Shown: positions 42,735-51,966 of the stretch, piece by piece | Layout: each line of letters starts with the position of its first letter | Numbering within the stretch: the stretch's first letter is position 1 | Assembly (NCBI RefSeq): GCF_902150045.1 | Contig: NZ_CABFVU010000005.1 | Coordinates: 186,001 to 250,000 of the forward strand | Reading direction: 5' to 3' | Origin: Chitinophaga polysaccharea | GTDB taxonomy: Bacteria > Bacteroidota > Bacteroidia > Chitinophagales > Chitinophagaceae | DNA length: 64,000 nt | Translations under genes and position numbers: made by a program | Notes under the pieces: generated by a model | Told to the model about the DNA's origin: nothing | Databases searched by the model: none | The model's input: the letters and a program-made list of their open reading frames with translations, nothing else

Positions 42735-43742
42735 ATGAATAAGCAAGGATTAAGACGGCCGTTGTCAGTATTAGACCTGGCGCCGGTAACAGAAGGAAGT
42801 ACGCCCGCAGATGCTTTCCGGAACAGCCTGCGGTTGGCACAACATGTTGAAAAGCTGGGATATAAACGTTTCTGGATGGCAGAGCACCATAATATGGTGA
42901 GTGTGGCGAGTTCCGCCACAGCCGTATTGCTTGGTTATATTGCCGGCGGCACCAATGCCATCCGGGTAGGCTCGGGCGGTATTATGCTCCCGAATCATGC
43001 GCCGTTGGTGGTGGCGGAGCAGTTTGGCACCCTGGCCTCATTGTACCCCGACCGGATAGACCTGGGGCTTGGCCGGGCGCCGGGCACCGACCAGGTAACG
43101 GCAAGGGCCTTGCGCCGCGACAGGCTGGGGGCAGGCCACGATTTCCCTGAACAGGTACAGGAGCTACAGCAATACTTATCGTACGATAATCACACCAGTG
43201 CCGTGAGGGCCATACCCGGTGAAGGGCTGGATATTCCCATCTGGATATTAGGCTCCAGTACCGACAGCGCCTACCTGGCCGCTGCTATGGGCTTACCCTA
43301 TGCATTTGCCAGTCATTTTGCACCTGCACAACTGCATGCTGCACTGAAAATATACCGGCAGCATTTCAAGCCTTCTGAATTTTTATCGGCTCCCCATACC
43401 ATGACCTGCGTAAATGTAATTGCCGCAGATACTGATGCGGAAGCGAACCGGCTGGCTACATCTTTCTACCAGCTGTTCCTGGGAATTATCCGCGGGAAGC
43501 TCCGTCGCCTGGGTCCTCCGATCGACAGTATGGAAGGTGTATGGAATGAATATGAAGCCGCACATGCACAACAGATGCTGGCTTGTTCGTTTATAGGCAG
43601 TACTGCCACTGTTAAAACAGGGTTGCAGCGTTTCATAGAAGAAACACAGGTAGATGAGCTGATGGCGACTGCACATATTTACGACCAGGACATACGGTTA
43701 CGGTCGTACGAATTACTGAAGGGTGTAGCAGATAGTTTGTGA
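42735..43742 (+). CDS. Luciferase-like (LLM class) flavin-dependent oxidoreductase
   Basis: 335 residues from the ATG at 42735, which starts five bases after a TAAATTTG -7 box, so the transcript is probably leaderless. The bacterial luciferase-like barrel is clear: LSVLDLAPVTEGSTPADAF, GYKRFWMAEHHNM, LGYIAGGTNAIRVGSGGIML, GLGRAPGTD and IWILGSSTDSAYLAA. Relatives are FMN-dependent monooxygenases of alkanes or nitroaromatics, the YhbW type. Substrate unknown; single gene with its own terminator. Confidence 0.92.
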   Translation: MNKQGLRRPLSVLDLAPVTEGSTPADAFRNSLRLAQHVEKLGYKRFWMAEHHNMVSVASSATAVLLGYIAGGTNAIRVGSGGIMLPNHAPLVVAEQFGTLASLYPDRIDLGLGRAPGTDQVTARALRRDRLGAGHDFPEQVQELQQYLSYDNHTSAVRAIPGEGLDIPIWILGSSTDSAYLAAAMGLPYAFASHFAPAQLHAALKIYRQHFKPSEFLSAPHTMTCVNVIAADTDAEANRLATSFYQLFLGIIRGKLRRLGPPIDSMEGVWNEYEAAHAQQMLACSFIGSTATVKTGLQRFIEETQVDELMATAHIYDQDIRLRSYELLKGVADSL

Positions 43743-43766
43743 TATAAACAGAGATGAATATAAATG

Positions 43767-43801
43767 ATGGCGTTGTTATTAATAACAGCGCCATTTTTTT
43801 C
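43767..43801 (+). terminator. Terminator after the luciferase-like gene
   Basis: ATGGCGTTGTTATT and AATAACAGCGCCAT are inverted copies with one mismatch, followed directly by seven T. Confidence 0.88.
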
Positions 43802-43902
43802 CTGGAGATGAAGACAGGGGCCTGTGACTGGAAAGGCACGCTTTTTATTGTATCTTTACGGGATAAGTTGTCAGGTGGCAACTTTAAAAACAAAGGCACT
43901 CT

Positions 43903-44985
43903 ATGGTTAATGCAATGAGGACGATTATAACCGGTACCGGTAGTTTTATTCCTGCCAATAAAATAAAGAACAGTGATTTTTTGCAGCAGGATTTCTACAG
44001 TGACCGGGGAGAAAAGATCCCATATGAGGCGGCAGTCATTATCCGCAAATTCGGAGAGGTGACAGGAATCTGTGAGCGCAGGTATGCCGACCTTGATATG
44101 AATGCTACAGAAATGGCCGTAGCTGCAGCGGCAGCCGCCATCAAAGATGCGGGCCTGGACCCCGAAACACTGGACCAGATCATCGTAGCCCATAATTTTG
44201 GTAATGTACTTACAGATACGATACAGTCGGATGCCGTGCCCTCACTTGCTTCCAGGGTGAAGCAGGCATTGGGAATACGGAACCCTGCCTGTATTCCATA
44301 CGATATTTTATTTGGCTGCCCCGGCTGGATCCAGGGCTTTATCCAGGCAGATGCGTTCTTTAAAGCGGGACTGGCAAAGAAGTGCCTGGTACTCGGTACA
44401 GAAACGCTGAGCCGGGTGATTGACCGTTACGACCGCGATAGCATGATTTTCAGTGACGGCGCCGGCGCTGTGGTTGTAGAAGCCGTTAATGATAAAGAAA
44501 GCAGTGCGGGTGTGATCAGTACCAGTGCCCAGTCGTATGCCATGGAAGAGCTAAACTATATCTACATGGGTAAATCCTTTGCACCGGAAGCAGATGCGCG
44601 TATCCGTTATATCAAGATGCAGGGCCGCAAGGTATATGAGTTTGCCTTGAAACATGTGCCGGAGGCAATGAAGGCCTGCCTGGAAGCGGGCGGGGTTCCC
44701 ATTGCGGATGTAAAGAAGATCTTTATTCACCAGGCTAATGAGAAGATGGATATTGCCATCATCAAGGCTTTCTATGCACTTTATGGTATAAAAGAAGCGC
44801 CTGCTGATATTATGCCTATGAATATCCACGAACTGGGCAACAGCTCTGTAGCCACAGTGCCTACTTTATATGACATGGTACGGAAAGGGCATATTGCCAA
44901 CCAGGAAATACATGCAGGGGATGTGATCCTGTTTGCCTCTGTAGGAGCCGGGATGAATATCAATGCTATTTGTTACCGCGTGTAG
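43903..44985 (+). CDS. 3-oxoacyl-ACP synthase III-family enzyme
   Basis: 360 residues (a second ATG at 43915 is an equally good start). Thiolase fold with the KAS III triad: Cys139 in FGCPGWIQG, His276 in FIHQANEKMD and Asn313 in ELGNSSVATV. DGAGAVVVEAV is also typical. Housekeeping FabH genes usually lie near plsX or other fatty-acid genes; here there are none, so this copy may start a special acyl chain (branched or secondary metabolite) rather than bulk fatty acids. Confidence 0.9.
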   Translation: MVNAMRTIITGTGSFIPANKIKNSDFLQQDFYSDRGEKIPYEAAVIIRKFGEVTGICERRYADLDMNATEMAVAAAAAAIKDAGLDPETLDQIIVAHNFGNVLTDTIQSDAVPSLASRVKQALGIRNPACIPYDILFGCPGWIQGFIQADAFFKAGLAKKCLVLGTETLSRVIDRYDRDSMIFSDGAGAVVVEAVNDKESSAGVISTSAQSYAMEELNYIYMGKSFAPEADARIRYIKMQGRKVYEFALKHVPEAMKACLEAGGVPIADVKKIFIHQANEKMDIAIIKAFYALYGIKEAPADIMPMNIHELGNSSVATVPTLYDMVRKGHIANQEIHAGDVILFASVGAGMNINAICYRV

Positions 44986-45024
44986 TCGTTATCGTTACTA
45001 CTTATTTTTTTACCGGGATGGCAG

Positions 45025-46971
45025 TTAACGTATAAGCGTTACCGTGCCTTTCCTGCTGAAGCGGCGTCCTGTATAATCCACACCCTGTACCATCCATACA
45101 TAGGTGGCTGCAGGAGCGGGCTGTCCGTTCCAGGTGCCGTCCCATCCACCGGGAAGGCTGGCGCTGCGGAAAATTTCCTGTCCCCAGCGATTCCATATAC
45201 AGAAGAAATCCAGTTTAGGCACACCGGCGGCAATAACCCTGAAAATATCGTTACGCCCGTCGTTGTTGGGCGTGAATGCATTGGGAACATAAAATTCAGG
45301 TCCTTCGTATACTTTGATGCTTACATCGTCGTGGTCCTCGCAACCTTCGGGGGAAGTGACCGTAAGGCGGAAGGTCTGGTCTTTTTGCAGTATGGCAGCG
45401 GGACTGGCAATGTAGGGATCATTGAGGCCGGTTACCGGCGACCAGGTATAACGGACGCGGGGATTCAGCCATTCCGCCTGCAACTGGAGTGGCTGGCCGC
45501 CGGCCACAATGGTATCTTTGCCGGCGCGGGCGAACACAGAAGTAACCCTTACCGGGACTTCCACTTTGGGCGATACACAGCCATCGCTGCTGATAGCGTA
45601 TAGGCTTACCCGGTAGTACCCGGTATCCGCGAAGCGGAAGCCGCCCTGTTGTTGCAGTAGTGTGTTTCCATCGCTAAGATCCCAGTGCCACTGATTTACG
45701 GGAGTAGCTGGTGTAAGGTTGAAACCTTCAAATGCAGTGGTGGCACCCAGGCATACATCTTCACCGCTGCCGCTTACCTGCGGTGTATTGCCTACCAGCA
45801 CCGTTTTGGTGGCGGCGCCGGCACAGCCCTGTGCGGAGGTGACCGAGAGCTGAATTTGTTTGGCGCCCGGCGTGGTGTAGGGCGCGGTAGGTTGCCGATC
45901 GGTAGCGGTAGTGCCGTTGCCCCAGTTCCATTCCCATTTTTCAGCAGCTCCTACGGCAATGGTTGTACGATCTTCCATCTGCATTTTCCCGGTAATGCAT
46001 AACGGATCGGGGCCGAAGTCCACCACCGGGTATGCCCCTACGGTAAAGGGCGCCTTTAAAGTATCCGACATGCAGCCGCTGTTATCTTCAATCACCAGTT
46101 TTACTTCATATTGTCCCGCTGAAGGGTATACATGGGCGGGTGGTAATGGTGCGGTGGACTGGGTTCCATCTCCCAGGTCCCACCACCACCGGGTGATAGA
46201 TCCAAAAGAGCTGGAATTGTCCCTGAAGCGGATGGGGGTACCATCGCAGAAGATCTGCCCGGGATTGAAATTAAATTCCGGGCGCAGGGCCGCGCAGAAT
46301 TCCTGTTTGTTGGAGCTGCCACCGGTAGACCCGGCAAAGCCCCAGAATACATTGGGATCGCCGCTGAAAATATCGTTTACAATATCCTTATCAAGTGTAA
46401 GCCGCAGTTCATTATCCACGCTTACTTCCATGTGCTGTGTGCCTGCGTCCCAACGGATGCGGAAAAGGTGCCAGTTACAGTCTTCTATATTGTCGCTGCC
46501 GGCCAGCGCCGTTACCGGCGCGGTAAGATTGCCCGCAGGATCGTTGTGATCCGTGATACCGTTCATCTGGATGGCGATATGATCATAAGGCGGGTCGTTT
46601 TCATCGTTGTTCTGCCAGGTGTCTATAATAATACCCAGCGAAGGCGAGATGCCCTTAAAACCGATGCCCTGCCCGGTAGCGCCGAGATTGGTGCCTTTGG
46701 TTTGCAGGATGAAGCCAATGCCATCTGCACCGTTGGCATCTTTACAACCAAGGTTCACATCAAATACGTAATTAAAAGACTGGTGGAGATTGATCTTATT
46801 TTTATTCCATACTGTTCCGCTGGTAGTTTGCTGATCGGGTGTGAGCACATAGCAGTTACATGTACGCTGGGTAGCAGCCCCGTTGAGGATATAAGGCAAC
46901 AACGATTGGCCCGTCAGGCGAGAATAGCTGAGCAATAACAGGCCGGTGATGAGGCATAGTAGTATTTTCAT
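45025..46971 (-). CDS. Secreted L-type lectin/PKD protein with gliding-motility-type C-terminus
   Basis: 648 residues from the ATG at 46971 (MKILLCLITGLLLLSYSRLTGQ, signal peptide). An in-frame extension to 47574 is antisense to rluF and has no homology. Residues about 25-240 form a legume-lectin-like sandwich (INLHQSFNYVFDVNLGCKD, DGIGFILQTKG, LGIIIDTWQNND, WGFAGSTGG). Several PKD-type domains follow, with WWDLGDGTQST, WEWNWGNGTTA and WHWDLSDGN. The end (PNAFTPNNDGRNDIFRV, IWNRWGQEIF, GGWDGTWNGQPAPAATYVW) is the gliding-motility-associated CHU-type C-terminal domain used for type IX secretion. A cell-surface or released carbohydrate-binding adhesin is likely. Confidence 0.92.
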   Translation of the reverse strand: MKILLCLITGLLLLSYSRLTGQSLLPYILNGAATQRTCNCYVLTPDQQTTSGTVWNKNKINLHQSFNYVFDVNLGCKDANGADGIGFILQTKGTNLGATGQGIGFKGISPSLGIIIDTWQNNDENDPPYDHIAIQMNGITDHNDPAGNLTAPVTALAGSDNIEDCNWHLFRIRWDAGTQHMEVSVDNELRLTLDKDIVNDIFSGDPNVFWGFAGSTGGSSNKQEFCAALRPEFNFNPGQIFCDGTPIRFRDNSSSFGSITRWWWDLGDGTQSTAPLPPAHVYPSAGQYEVKLVIEDNSGCMSDTLKAPFTVGAYPVVDFGPDPLCITGKMQMEDRTTIAVGAAEKWEWNWGNGTTATDRQPTAPYTTPGAKQIQLSVTSAQGCAGAATKTVLVGNTPQVSGSGEDVCLGATTAFEGFNLTPATPVNQWHWDLSDGNTLLQQQGGFRFADTGYYRVSLYAISSDGCVSPKVEVPVRVTSVFARAGKDTIVAGGQPLQLQAEWLNPRVRYTWSPVTGLNDPYIASPAAILQKDQTFRLTVTSPEGCEDHDDVSIKVYEGPEFYVPNAFTPNNDGRNDIFRVIAAGVPKLDFFCIWNRWGQEIFRSASLPGGWDGTWNGQPAPAATYVWMVQGVDYTGRRFSRKGTVTLIR

Positions 46972-47082
46972 ATCAGGGACCGGGGCAGCGTGACAAATTG
47001 CCTGTAACAAGTTACATTCTTCGTTTTTAACATCAAAGCATAAATGTTGGCGGCATCCGGTTTTTAAGTAATTTGCAGCCAT

Positions 47083-47832
47083 ATGGATATCAGCGTTAAC
47101 AAATATATCAGTGAAACAGGCTTCTGCAGCAGGAGGGAAGCGGACAAATATATTGAGCAGGGCCGCGTTACCATCAACGACAATATTGCCTCCAAAGGCA
47201 ACCGCGTAAAAGACGGCGATGTGGTAGAGATAGACGGGGAGCCGCTGAAGAAGAAGAAATCGACCGTGTATATAGCGCTCAATAAACCTAAAGGCATTAC
47301 CTGCACCACTGATCTGAAAGATAAAACGAACATCATTGACTATGTGAACTTCCCATCCCGCATATTTCCTATTGGCCGGCTGGATAAGCGTTCCGAAGGG
47401 CTGATATTCCTTACCAACGATGGGGATATTGTAAACAAGATCCTGCGGGCCGGTAACCAGCATGAGAAAGAATACATTGTAACCGTTGATAAACCGATAG
47501 ACCTGGAATTTGTTAAAAGTATGCGCAGCGGTGTTCGTATCCTTGGTGTAATGACGCAGAAATGCTTTGTTCAACAGGAGGGGCCGAACCGTTTCCGTAT
47601 TATATTAACCCAGGGGCTTAACCGGCAGATCCGCCGTATGTGCGAGGCATTGGGGTATGAAGTAACAACCCTGAAACGCACACGGATCATGAATATGACG
47701 CTGAAGGACCTGGCGCCGGGCAGCTGGCGGTATTTTACAAAGGAAGAGATCAGCAATATCAATGCACTTGTTGCCAACAGCAGCAAAACAGAGAAAGGCA
47801 ATAATAACTACCAGGACGGCATGGATGAATAA
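47083..47832 (+). CDS. rluF: 23S rRNA pseudouridine synthase RluF
   Basis: 249 residues. An N-terminal S4 RNA-binding domain (VNKYISETGFCSRREADKYIEQGRV in parts, KDGDVVEIDG) is followed by the RsuA-family synthase domain with the catalytic Asp in GRLDKRSEGLIFLTNDGD. KEYIVTVDKPID and ILTQGLNRQIRRMCEALGY match RluF, which modifies U2604 of 23S rRNA (E. coli numbering), better than RluB or RsuA. A short basic tail ends it. It has its own terminator. Confidence 0.93.
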   Translation: MDISVNKYISETGFCSRREADKYIEQGRVTINDNIASKGNRVKDGDVVEIDGEPLKKKKSTVYIALNKPKGITCTTDLKDKTNIIDYVNFPSRIFPIGRLDKRSEGLIFLTNDGDIVNKILRAGNQHEKEYIVTVDKPIDLEFVKSMRSGVRILGVMTQKCFVQQEGPNRFRIILTQGLNRQIRRMCEALGYEVTTLKRTRIMNMTLKDLAPGSWRYFTKEEISNINALVANSSKTEKGNNNYQDGMDE

Positions 47833-47851
47833 CCCATGTTAAGAGATAACA

Positions 47852-47886
47852 AATAAGCCGTCATGCTGTAAAGCAGGCGGCTTATT
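47852..47886. terminator. Bidirectional terminator
   Basis: AATAAGCCG and CGGCTTATT pair perfectly around a 17-nt loop between the convergent rluF and lipoprotein genes, with T-rich sequence to the right. Confidence 0.75.
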
Positions 47887-47889
47887 TAT

Positions 47890-48372
47890 TTAATCCAGTT
47901 TCTTTACATAGAGAAAGGAAGAGTCTTTGACATTGTAGGTAAAAATAAATTTCCCGTATACATCCGACCCGGAAAGAAGGCTGTTTTTATTTGCCAGCGT
48001 ATATACCGGTTTATGTACAAAGGCGACTACAAAAGAATCAAGATATACATACTGCAATTGCAGATCGGTGAATCCTGTTTCTTTCATGTCTTTAAACGCA
48101 TTGCGGCTTTTGTCGTTCATATTTTGCAGGTTCCATAAGTCCTGTGGAAAATGATGAAAAGTGCGGCGGTATTCTTTAACGGCTTCCACAAAAGTGATAG
48201 TAGGCTGAATTGCCCGTTTCTTCTTTTTGATATTGAGAGGTAAGCCAGATCCGGTTTCAGTGTGCTCCTGAACTTTGAGCTGCCCATCGGCTCCACGGTA
48301 GTAAGTATAGGAAGTTGCTGGCGGGGTACAGGCAGCATAGGCCAGCAATATAATTGCCAGGTATTTTTTCAT
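47890..48372 (-). CDS. Hypothetical lipoprotein
   Basis: 160 residues, not recognised. MKKYLAIILLAYAACTPPA is a short lipoprotein signal with the Cys at about 15. The mature part is hydrophilic, with YYRGADGQLKVQEHTE, a basic KKKKR stretch and a helical region (TFVEAVKEYRRTFHHFPQDLWNLQ in pieces) and then beta-rich sequence. Its start codon is close to the tRNA-Lys promoter, which runs the other way. No function is proposed. Confidence 0.75.
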   Translation of the reverse strand: MKKYLAIILLAYAACTPPATSYTYYRGADGQLKVQEHTETGSGLPLNIKKKKRAIQPTITFVEAVKEYRRTFHHFPQDLWNLQNMNDKSRNAFKDMKETGFTDLQLQYVYLDSFVVAFVHKPVYTLANKNSLLSGSDVYGKFIFTYNVKDSSFLYVKKLD

Positions 48373-48411
48373 ATAGTATCTGAAGTTATTTTATTTTCCT
48401 GTGAAAAAAAA

Positions 48412-48442
48412 TTTGGCGGTTAATTTGGGATTATTATCTTTG
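48412..48442 (+). promoter_or_regulatory. Promoter of tRNA-Lys
   Basis: TTTG at 48412-48415, exactly 19 bases, then TATCTTTG at 48435-48442: a full match to the Bacteroidota housekeeping consensus TTTG-N19-TAnnTTTG. The mature tRNA begins 18 bases later. Confidence 0.85.
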
Positions 48443-48460
48443 CAGCCCTTAATAGGAAAG

Positions 48461-48533
48461 GATTCCCTAGCTCAGTTGGTAGAGCAATACACTTTTAATG
48501 TATGGGTCTTGGGTTCGAGTCCCAAGGGGATCA
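48461..48533 (+). tRNA. tRNA-Lys (anticodon TTT)
   Basis: 73 nt with all arms. The acceptor is GATTCCC with GGGGATC (one G-T), the D-loop contains AGTTGGTAG, the anticodon stem ATACA/TGTAT carries the loop CTTTTAA, and the T-arm contains GGTTCGAGTCC. The discriminator base is A and CCA is not encoded. Anticodon TTT reads AAA/AAG. Confidence 0.97.
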
Positions 48534-48541
48534 CTGGAAAT

Positions 48542-48581
48542 AAAAAAGGCTTCAGAACTTGTTAGTTTTGAAGCCTTTTTT
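48542..48581 (+). terminator. Terminator of tRNA-Lys
   Basis: GGCTTCA and TGAAGCC form a 7-bp stem extended by six A-T pairs, ending in a T run just after the tRNA. On the other strand it would also stop leftward transcripts of the MFS gene. Confidence 0.88.
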
Positions 48582-48658
48582 GAGTTCCTCATCATCACGT
48601 AAACAATGTTTTGAGTGAGCGACAGCGGCCACAGGTTTTACATCCTGTTTTAATACGA

Positions 48659-49878
48659 TCATCTCTCTTTTCTGAAAACGAATACCGCCGCTGCGCTTGC
48701 AATAAGTGCGCACATACCGTATAGCTGGAAAGCTTTTTCCAGTCCTATGTTAACGATCAGGCTCAACACTAAACTGCCAAGTCCATAGCTCAGGAACAGG
48801 AAAAAGGCAAAGAGCCCCGTTGCCGCCCCTTATTGGTACTATATGTTGTAATGATCGCTGCAAACAGCGGATGCGAAAGATCAAAGCCCAGGGATAAAAG
48901 AGTAACGAGCATACATGAAGCCGCCAGGCAGAATTGCCGGCTAAGCAGCAGTACCGCTAACGACCCTACGAAAATACCCAGTGGTATGATCTTACTCCGA
49001 CCATAGCGATCTGCCAGTTTTCCCAGAAAAGGGCCCAGCAATAGCCCGGGAATACCATAACCGAGCAAAGTCAGGCCGATCTGCATTTCATTTGACCCAT
49101 AGTTTTTATAAAAAAAATATCCCAGCCATGCGAAGATCCCGCTGTGAAACATACCATTGAACATGACATAACTATAACCCCACCTGGCCCGTTTCTGTGA
49201 GAGGATGGTGTGGAAGGATGACAGAATATTTTTCTGACTGCCGATAACCTCCTTAGATGCATCAAATAACCAGTTTCTCAACACGATGATCAGGATCGAA
49301 ATGGCCAAACCGGCTGCTGCAACACCCACAAATAGCCATTTCCAGCCAATCAGTGAAGAAAATAGTGCGCCCACGCTGGAGCCAAAGGCAGTACCGCCTG
49401 CCATACCGCCAAAGAAAATGCCGAGTGCATACCCTCTTCGTTCGTATGGAAAGGTGTCGCTGATCCAGCTAATGGTAGTAGGCGCCACACCGGCAGCACC
49501 CATTCCTGTCAGTAACCGTAAGAGGATCATCTGGTTGATGTCCTTAACTATAGTGGTGGCCAGCGTAAGAATCGTAAACAACAGCAGGGATAAAATGATG
49601 ACCTTAAATCTTCCCAGCCTGTCACTTAACGGAGCATAAAATAATGTAAAAAGACCGTAACCCAGCAGGTATGATGGTTCTATAAAGCTTACGTGTCTGA
49701 CCGATGTGTTGAAATATGCTGAAAGCATAGGCAACAAAGGGGCTACCATTAATCCCTGGAAGAATATAATAAAAGTAGCGAGTGAAATAATCAGTACGGG
49801 CAGCATGGTGGCCTTACTGTGTATATCGTTCCCCGTGCCGGCAACGATGATCTTTTTGCGCAATTCCATTTGTCTCAT
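48659..49878 (-). pseudogene. MFS transporter with a single-base frameshift
   Basis: Drug/proton antiporter-like MFS carrier. The first 350 residues read normally (ISLATFIIFFQGLMVAPLLP, FYAPLSDRLGRFKVI, GMGAAGVAPTTISWISDTFP). At the run of four C (plus strand 48826-48829) the frame shifts and an early stop occurs at 48790. One extra G on the coding strand would restore the last two helices (AATGLFAFFLFLSYGLGSLV and later ICALIASAAAVFVF-like sequence) up to a stop at 48659. So helices 11-12 are lost. A sequencing error in a short homopolymer is possible. It starts nine bases after the GNAT gene: an operon with the MocR-type regulator. Confidence 0.75.
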
Positions 49879-49887
49879 TGATAGGGT

Positions 49888-50394
49888 TTACGCGATCAGA
49901 CACACGGTAGCCAATGATAACTCGTGCGGCTGTCCGGCAGACTGCTGCCTGGTGAATCCTTTGTTTTCAAAAAGGGGAAGAAGAGGATTTGCAGCATATT
50001 CAGTTAGCCAAACATTTTCATATGGTTTGCAAACAGCGAGGCATTTTTCAAGCAGCGCATCTCTGACAGCAGGCGCCGGGTATTTTTGCAGCACGCCGAA
50101 GTCCGCGATACGGACAGCCCGCTTGCCTTCCAGCGACTCCGGTCGTTTACCCTTGGAGGTGATACACGCATATCCTGCGGGTTGATCATCCACATACACT
50201 ACCAGCCACTGGTTAGATATATTGTTGATCTCAGCGATCAACGCGCGTTCATTAAAATTTTCGGAGATGTATTTATCTAATACTTTTTGTTGGAGAAGAC
50301 CAGAATACTTCTCCCCGGCCAGTTCTTTGGTCAGCATCAAAAGCGCATCCATGCCCTGCTTTGTAACTACTGTAAATTTCGTGATGATGTTCAT
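49888..50394 (-). CDS. GNAT-family N-acetyltransferase
   Basis: 168 residues. The GNAT fold is seen in WLVVYVDDQPAGYACITSK (strand 4), RIADFGVLQKYPAPAVRDALLEKC (acetyl-CoA-binding region in a degenerate form of Q/RxxGxG/A) and NVWLTEYAANPLLPLFENKGF. The pyrophosphate loop lacks the usual glycines (YPAPAV), so catalytic competence is less certain. It lies between a MocR-type regulator and an MFS carrier on the same strand, a layout often linked to resistance or small-molecule export. Confidence 0.83.
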   Translation of the reverse strand: MNIITKFTVVTKQGMDALLMLTKELAGEKYSGLLQQKVLDKYISENFNERALIAEINNISNQWLVVYVDDQPAGYACITSKGKRPESLEGKRAVRIADFGVLQKYPAPAVRDALLEKCLAVCKPYENVWLTEYAANPLLPLFENKGFTRQQSAGQPHELSLATVCLIA

Positions 50395-50480
50395 AGTCTG
50401 TCGTAATTATACAGGCAAATCTATCACGGTGCGCTGGATAATACACAGTACACAATTTGAAATTATTGGTAGTACAGATG

Positions 50481-51887
50481 TTATCTCGCCAGCTTTCCGG
50501 CCAGCTGCAGCGCCTCGATCCTTTTGGGAGAGAATTTATCCGCAAACACAATCCTGAAATGCTTATCGAAAACGCCTGAAAAAGAGAAAGTATAACCTGG
50601 CGTAAACCTTACCCCGATTTTTTCGCATTGATCATAGAAGCGCGCCATATCAGTGTTATCGGGCATCTTTACCCAGATATTATATCCGCCCGCAGGTGTA
50701 AGGATCGAAGTCTTTTTCGGAAAATGAGCTGATAACAAGTTAATCGCAACATGCGCATTCTTTGCCAGCTGCATTCTGAATGAACGGACATGCCGGTCAT
50801 AGCTGTTGCCGGCTAACAGGCGGTTCACGGTTTCCTGGTACAATGGCGAAACAGTACTGCCCAATGCAAACTTGATTTGTTCTGCACGTTGCATAAATTT
50901 TCCCGCTGATAACCAACCGACCCGTATTCCCGGCGCCAACGTTTTCGCATACGATGAGTAAGATAATACCAACCCGCTGTCATCAAATCTTTTTATTGTG
51001 GAAGGCCGCTGACCGTGAAAGTATAGATCTCCATAAATATCATTCTCAATAAGCGCAATATTATATTGAAGTGCAACGGATAACAGCACCAGCTTTTGTT
51101 CATTGGTGAGTAAAATGCCGGTAGGATTATGGAAATTGGGGGTTATCACAACTGCTTTAATAGCATTGGTACGACAGGCTTTTTTGAGAAAATCAATATC
51201 AAATCCGGTGTATGGGTCAACGGGGATTTCGATCACTCTCAGTTGCAGTACCCTTATCACTTCCAGTACAGAAAAAACACAGGGACTCTCCACGGCAATC
51301 ACATCCCCCACATTACACACCGCGGCTAAAGCAATATACAGCGCCTGTAATGCGCCATCAGTAACCAGTAGCTCATCGGGATTGATAATGGTTTGATGAA
51401 CTGCCGCCTTTTTTAAGATATTCTCTTTTAATGCAGTTGATCCGTTGGAAGGGTAATAGCGCAGCAAACCGGCGCCCTGTTCCCTGATCACCTGCTGCAT
51501 GGTACGGAGCAATAGTTTTTGCGGCATCAGCAGGTCACCGGGGGCCGCTACATTAAACTCCGAAAATCTGCGTCCCGCTTTCAGCGAAGTCGTAAGCCCA
51601 AGATGATGCTTGAAAGTGGCGTCCCTGGCTACCAGCCGATGTTTGGTCTTCACCGGTTGATTGGACAGGTCCGGCCTGTTACTGACATAATAGCCCGATT
51701 TAGGCACGCTCTCCACCAATCCGCTGGCGACCAGATACTCATATCCCTGCTGTATAGTGCTCATGCTTGTTTGATATTGCGCCTTCAGATCCCGGACAGA
51801 CGGCAGTTTATGTCCGGGTTTGAAAACGCCCTTGCGTATGTTTTTTTCAATGTCGCTGGTAAAAGCTTCGAATTTATACACCCTCAT
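50481..51887 (-). CDS. MocR-type (GntR-aminotransferase) transcriptional regulator
   Basis: 468 residues. The N-terminal GntR winged helix (FKPGHKLPSVRDLKAQYQTS, about 22-75) is joined to a fold-type I aminotransferase domain. PLP-site residues are present: N255 region (TPNFHNPTGILL), D283 (ENDIYGD) and the Schiff-base Lys315 (SYSSYAKTLAPGIRVGW). Such regulators (PdxR, GabR, TauR) sense PLP or its adducts and usually act on divergent genes. Here the divergent gene is dxs (79-bp gap), and GNAT and MFS genes follow in the same direction. Confidence 0.93.
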   Translation of the reverse strand: MRVYKFEAFTSDIEKNIRKGVFKPGHKLPSVRDLKAQYQTSMSTIQQGYEYLVASGLVESVPKSGYYVSNRPDLSNQPVKTKHRLVARDATFKHHLGLTTSLKAGRRFSEFNVAAPGDLLMPQKLLLRTMQQVIREQGAGLLRYYPSNGSTALKENILKKAAVHQTIINPDELLVTDGALQALYIALAAVCNVGDVIAVESPCVFSVLEVIRVLQLRVIEIPVDPYTGFDIDFLKKACRTNAIKAVVITPNFHNPTGILLTNEQKLVLLSVALQYNIALIENDIYGDLYFHGQRPSTIKRFDDSGLVLSYSSYAKTLAPGIRVGWLSAGKFMQRAEQIKFALGSTVSPLYQETVNRLLAGNSYDRHVRSFRMQLAKNAHVAINLLSAHFPKKTSILTPAGGYNIWVKMPDNTDMARFYDQCEKIGVRFTPGYTFSFSGVFDKHFRIVFADKFSPKRIEALQLAGKLAR

Positions 51888-51888
51888 A

Positions 51889-51950
51889 TCTGTATTGGTA
51901 ATTTATACATATTCTGTATCTGTACTGTAAATGTAAACGATTTAATTTTG
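51889..51950. promoter_or_regulatory. MocR-dxs divergent promoter region with TCTGTAT repeats
   Basis: TCTGTAT occurs at 51889-51895 and again at 51913-51919, with a further TCTGTA at 51919-51924; direct repeats are the usual binding pattern of MocR regulators. A -7 element TAATTTTG at 51943-51950 serves dxs, and no -33 TTTG is at 19-bp spacing. Assignment of the repeats as operator is inference. Confidence 0.45.
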
Positions 51951-51966
51951 CCGGAAAGAATGCTGA

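Noticed and set aside
46972..47574. N-terminal extension of the lectin/PKD gene
   Set aside because: Antisense to rluF and without homology; the ATG at 46971 gives a proper signal peptide.
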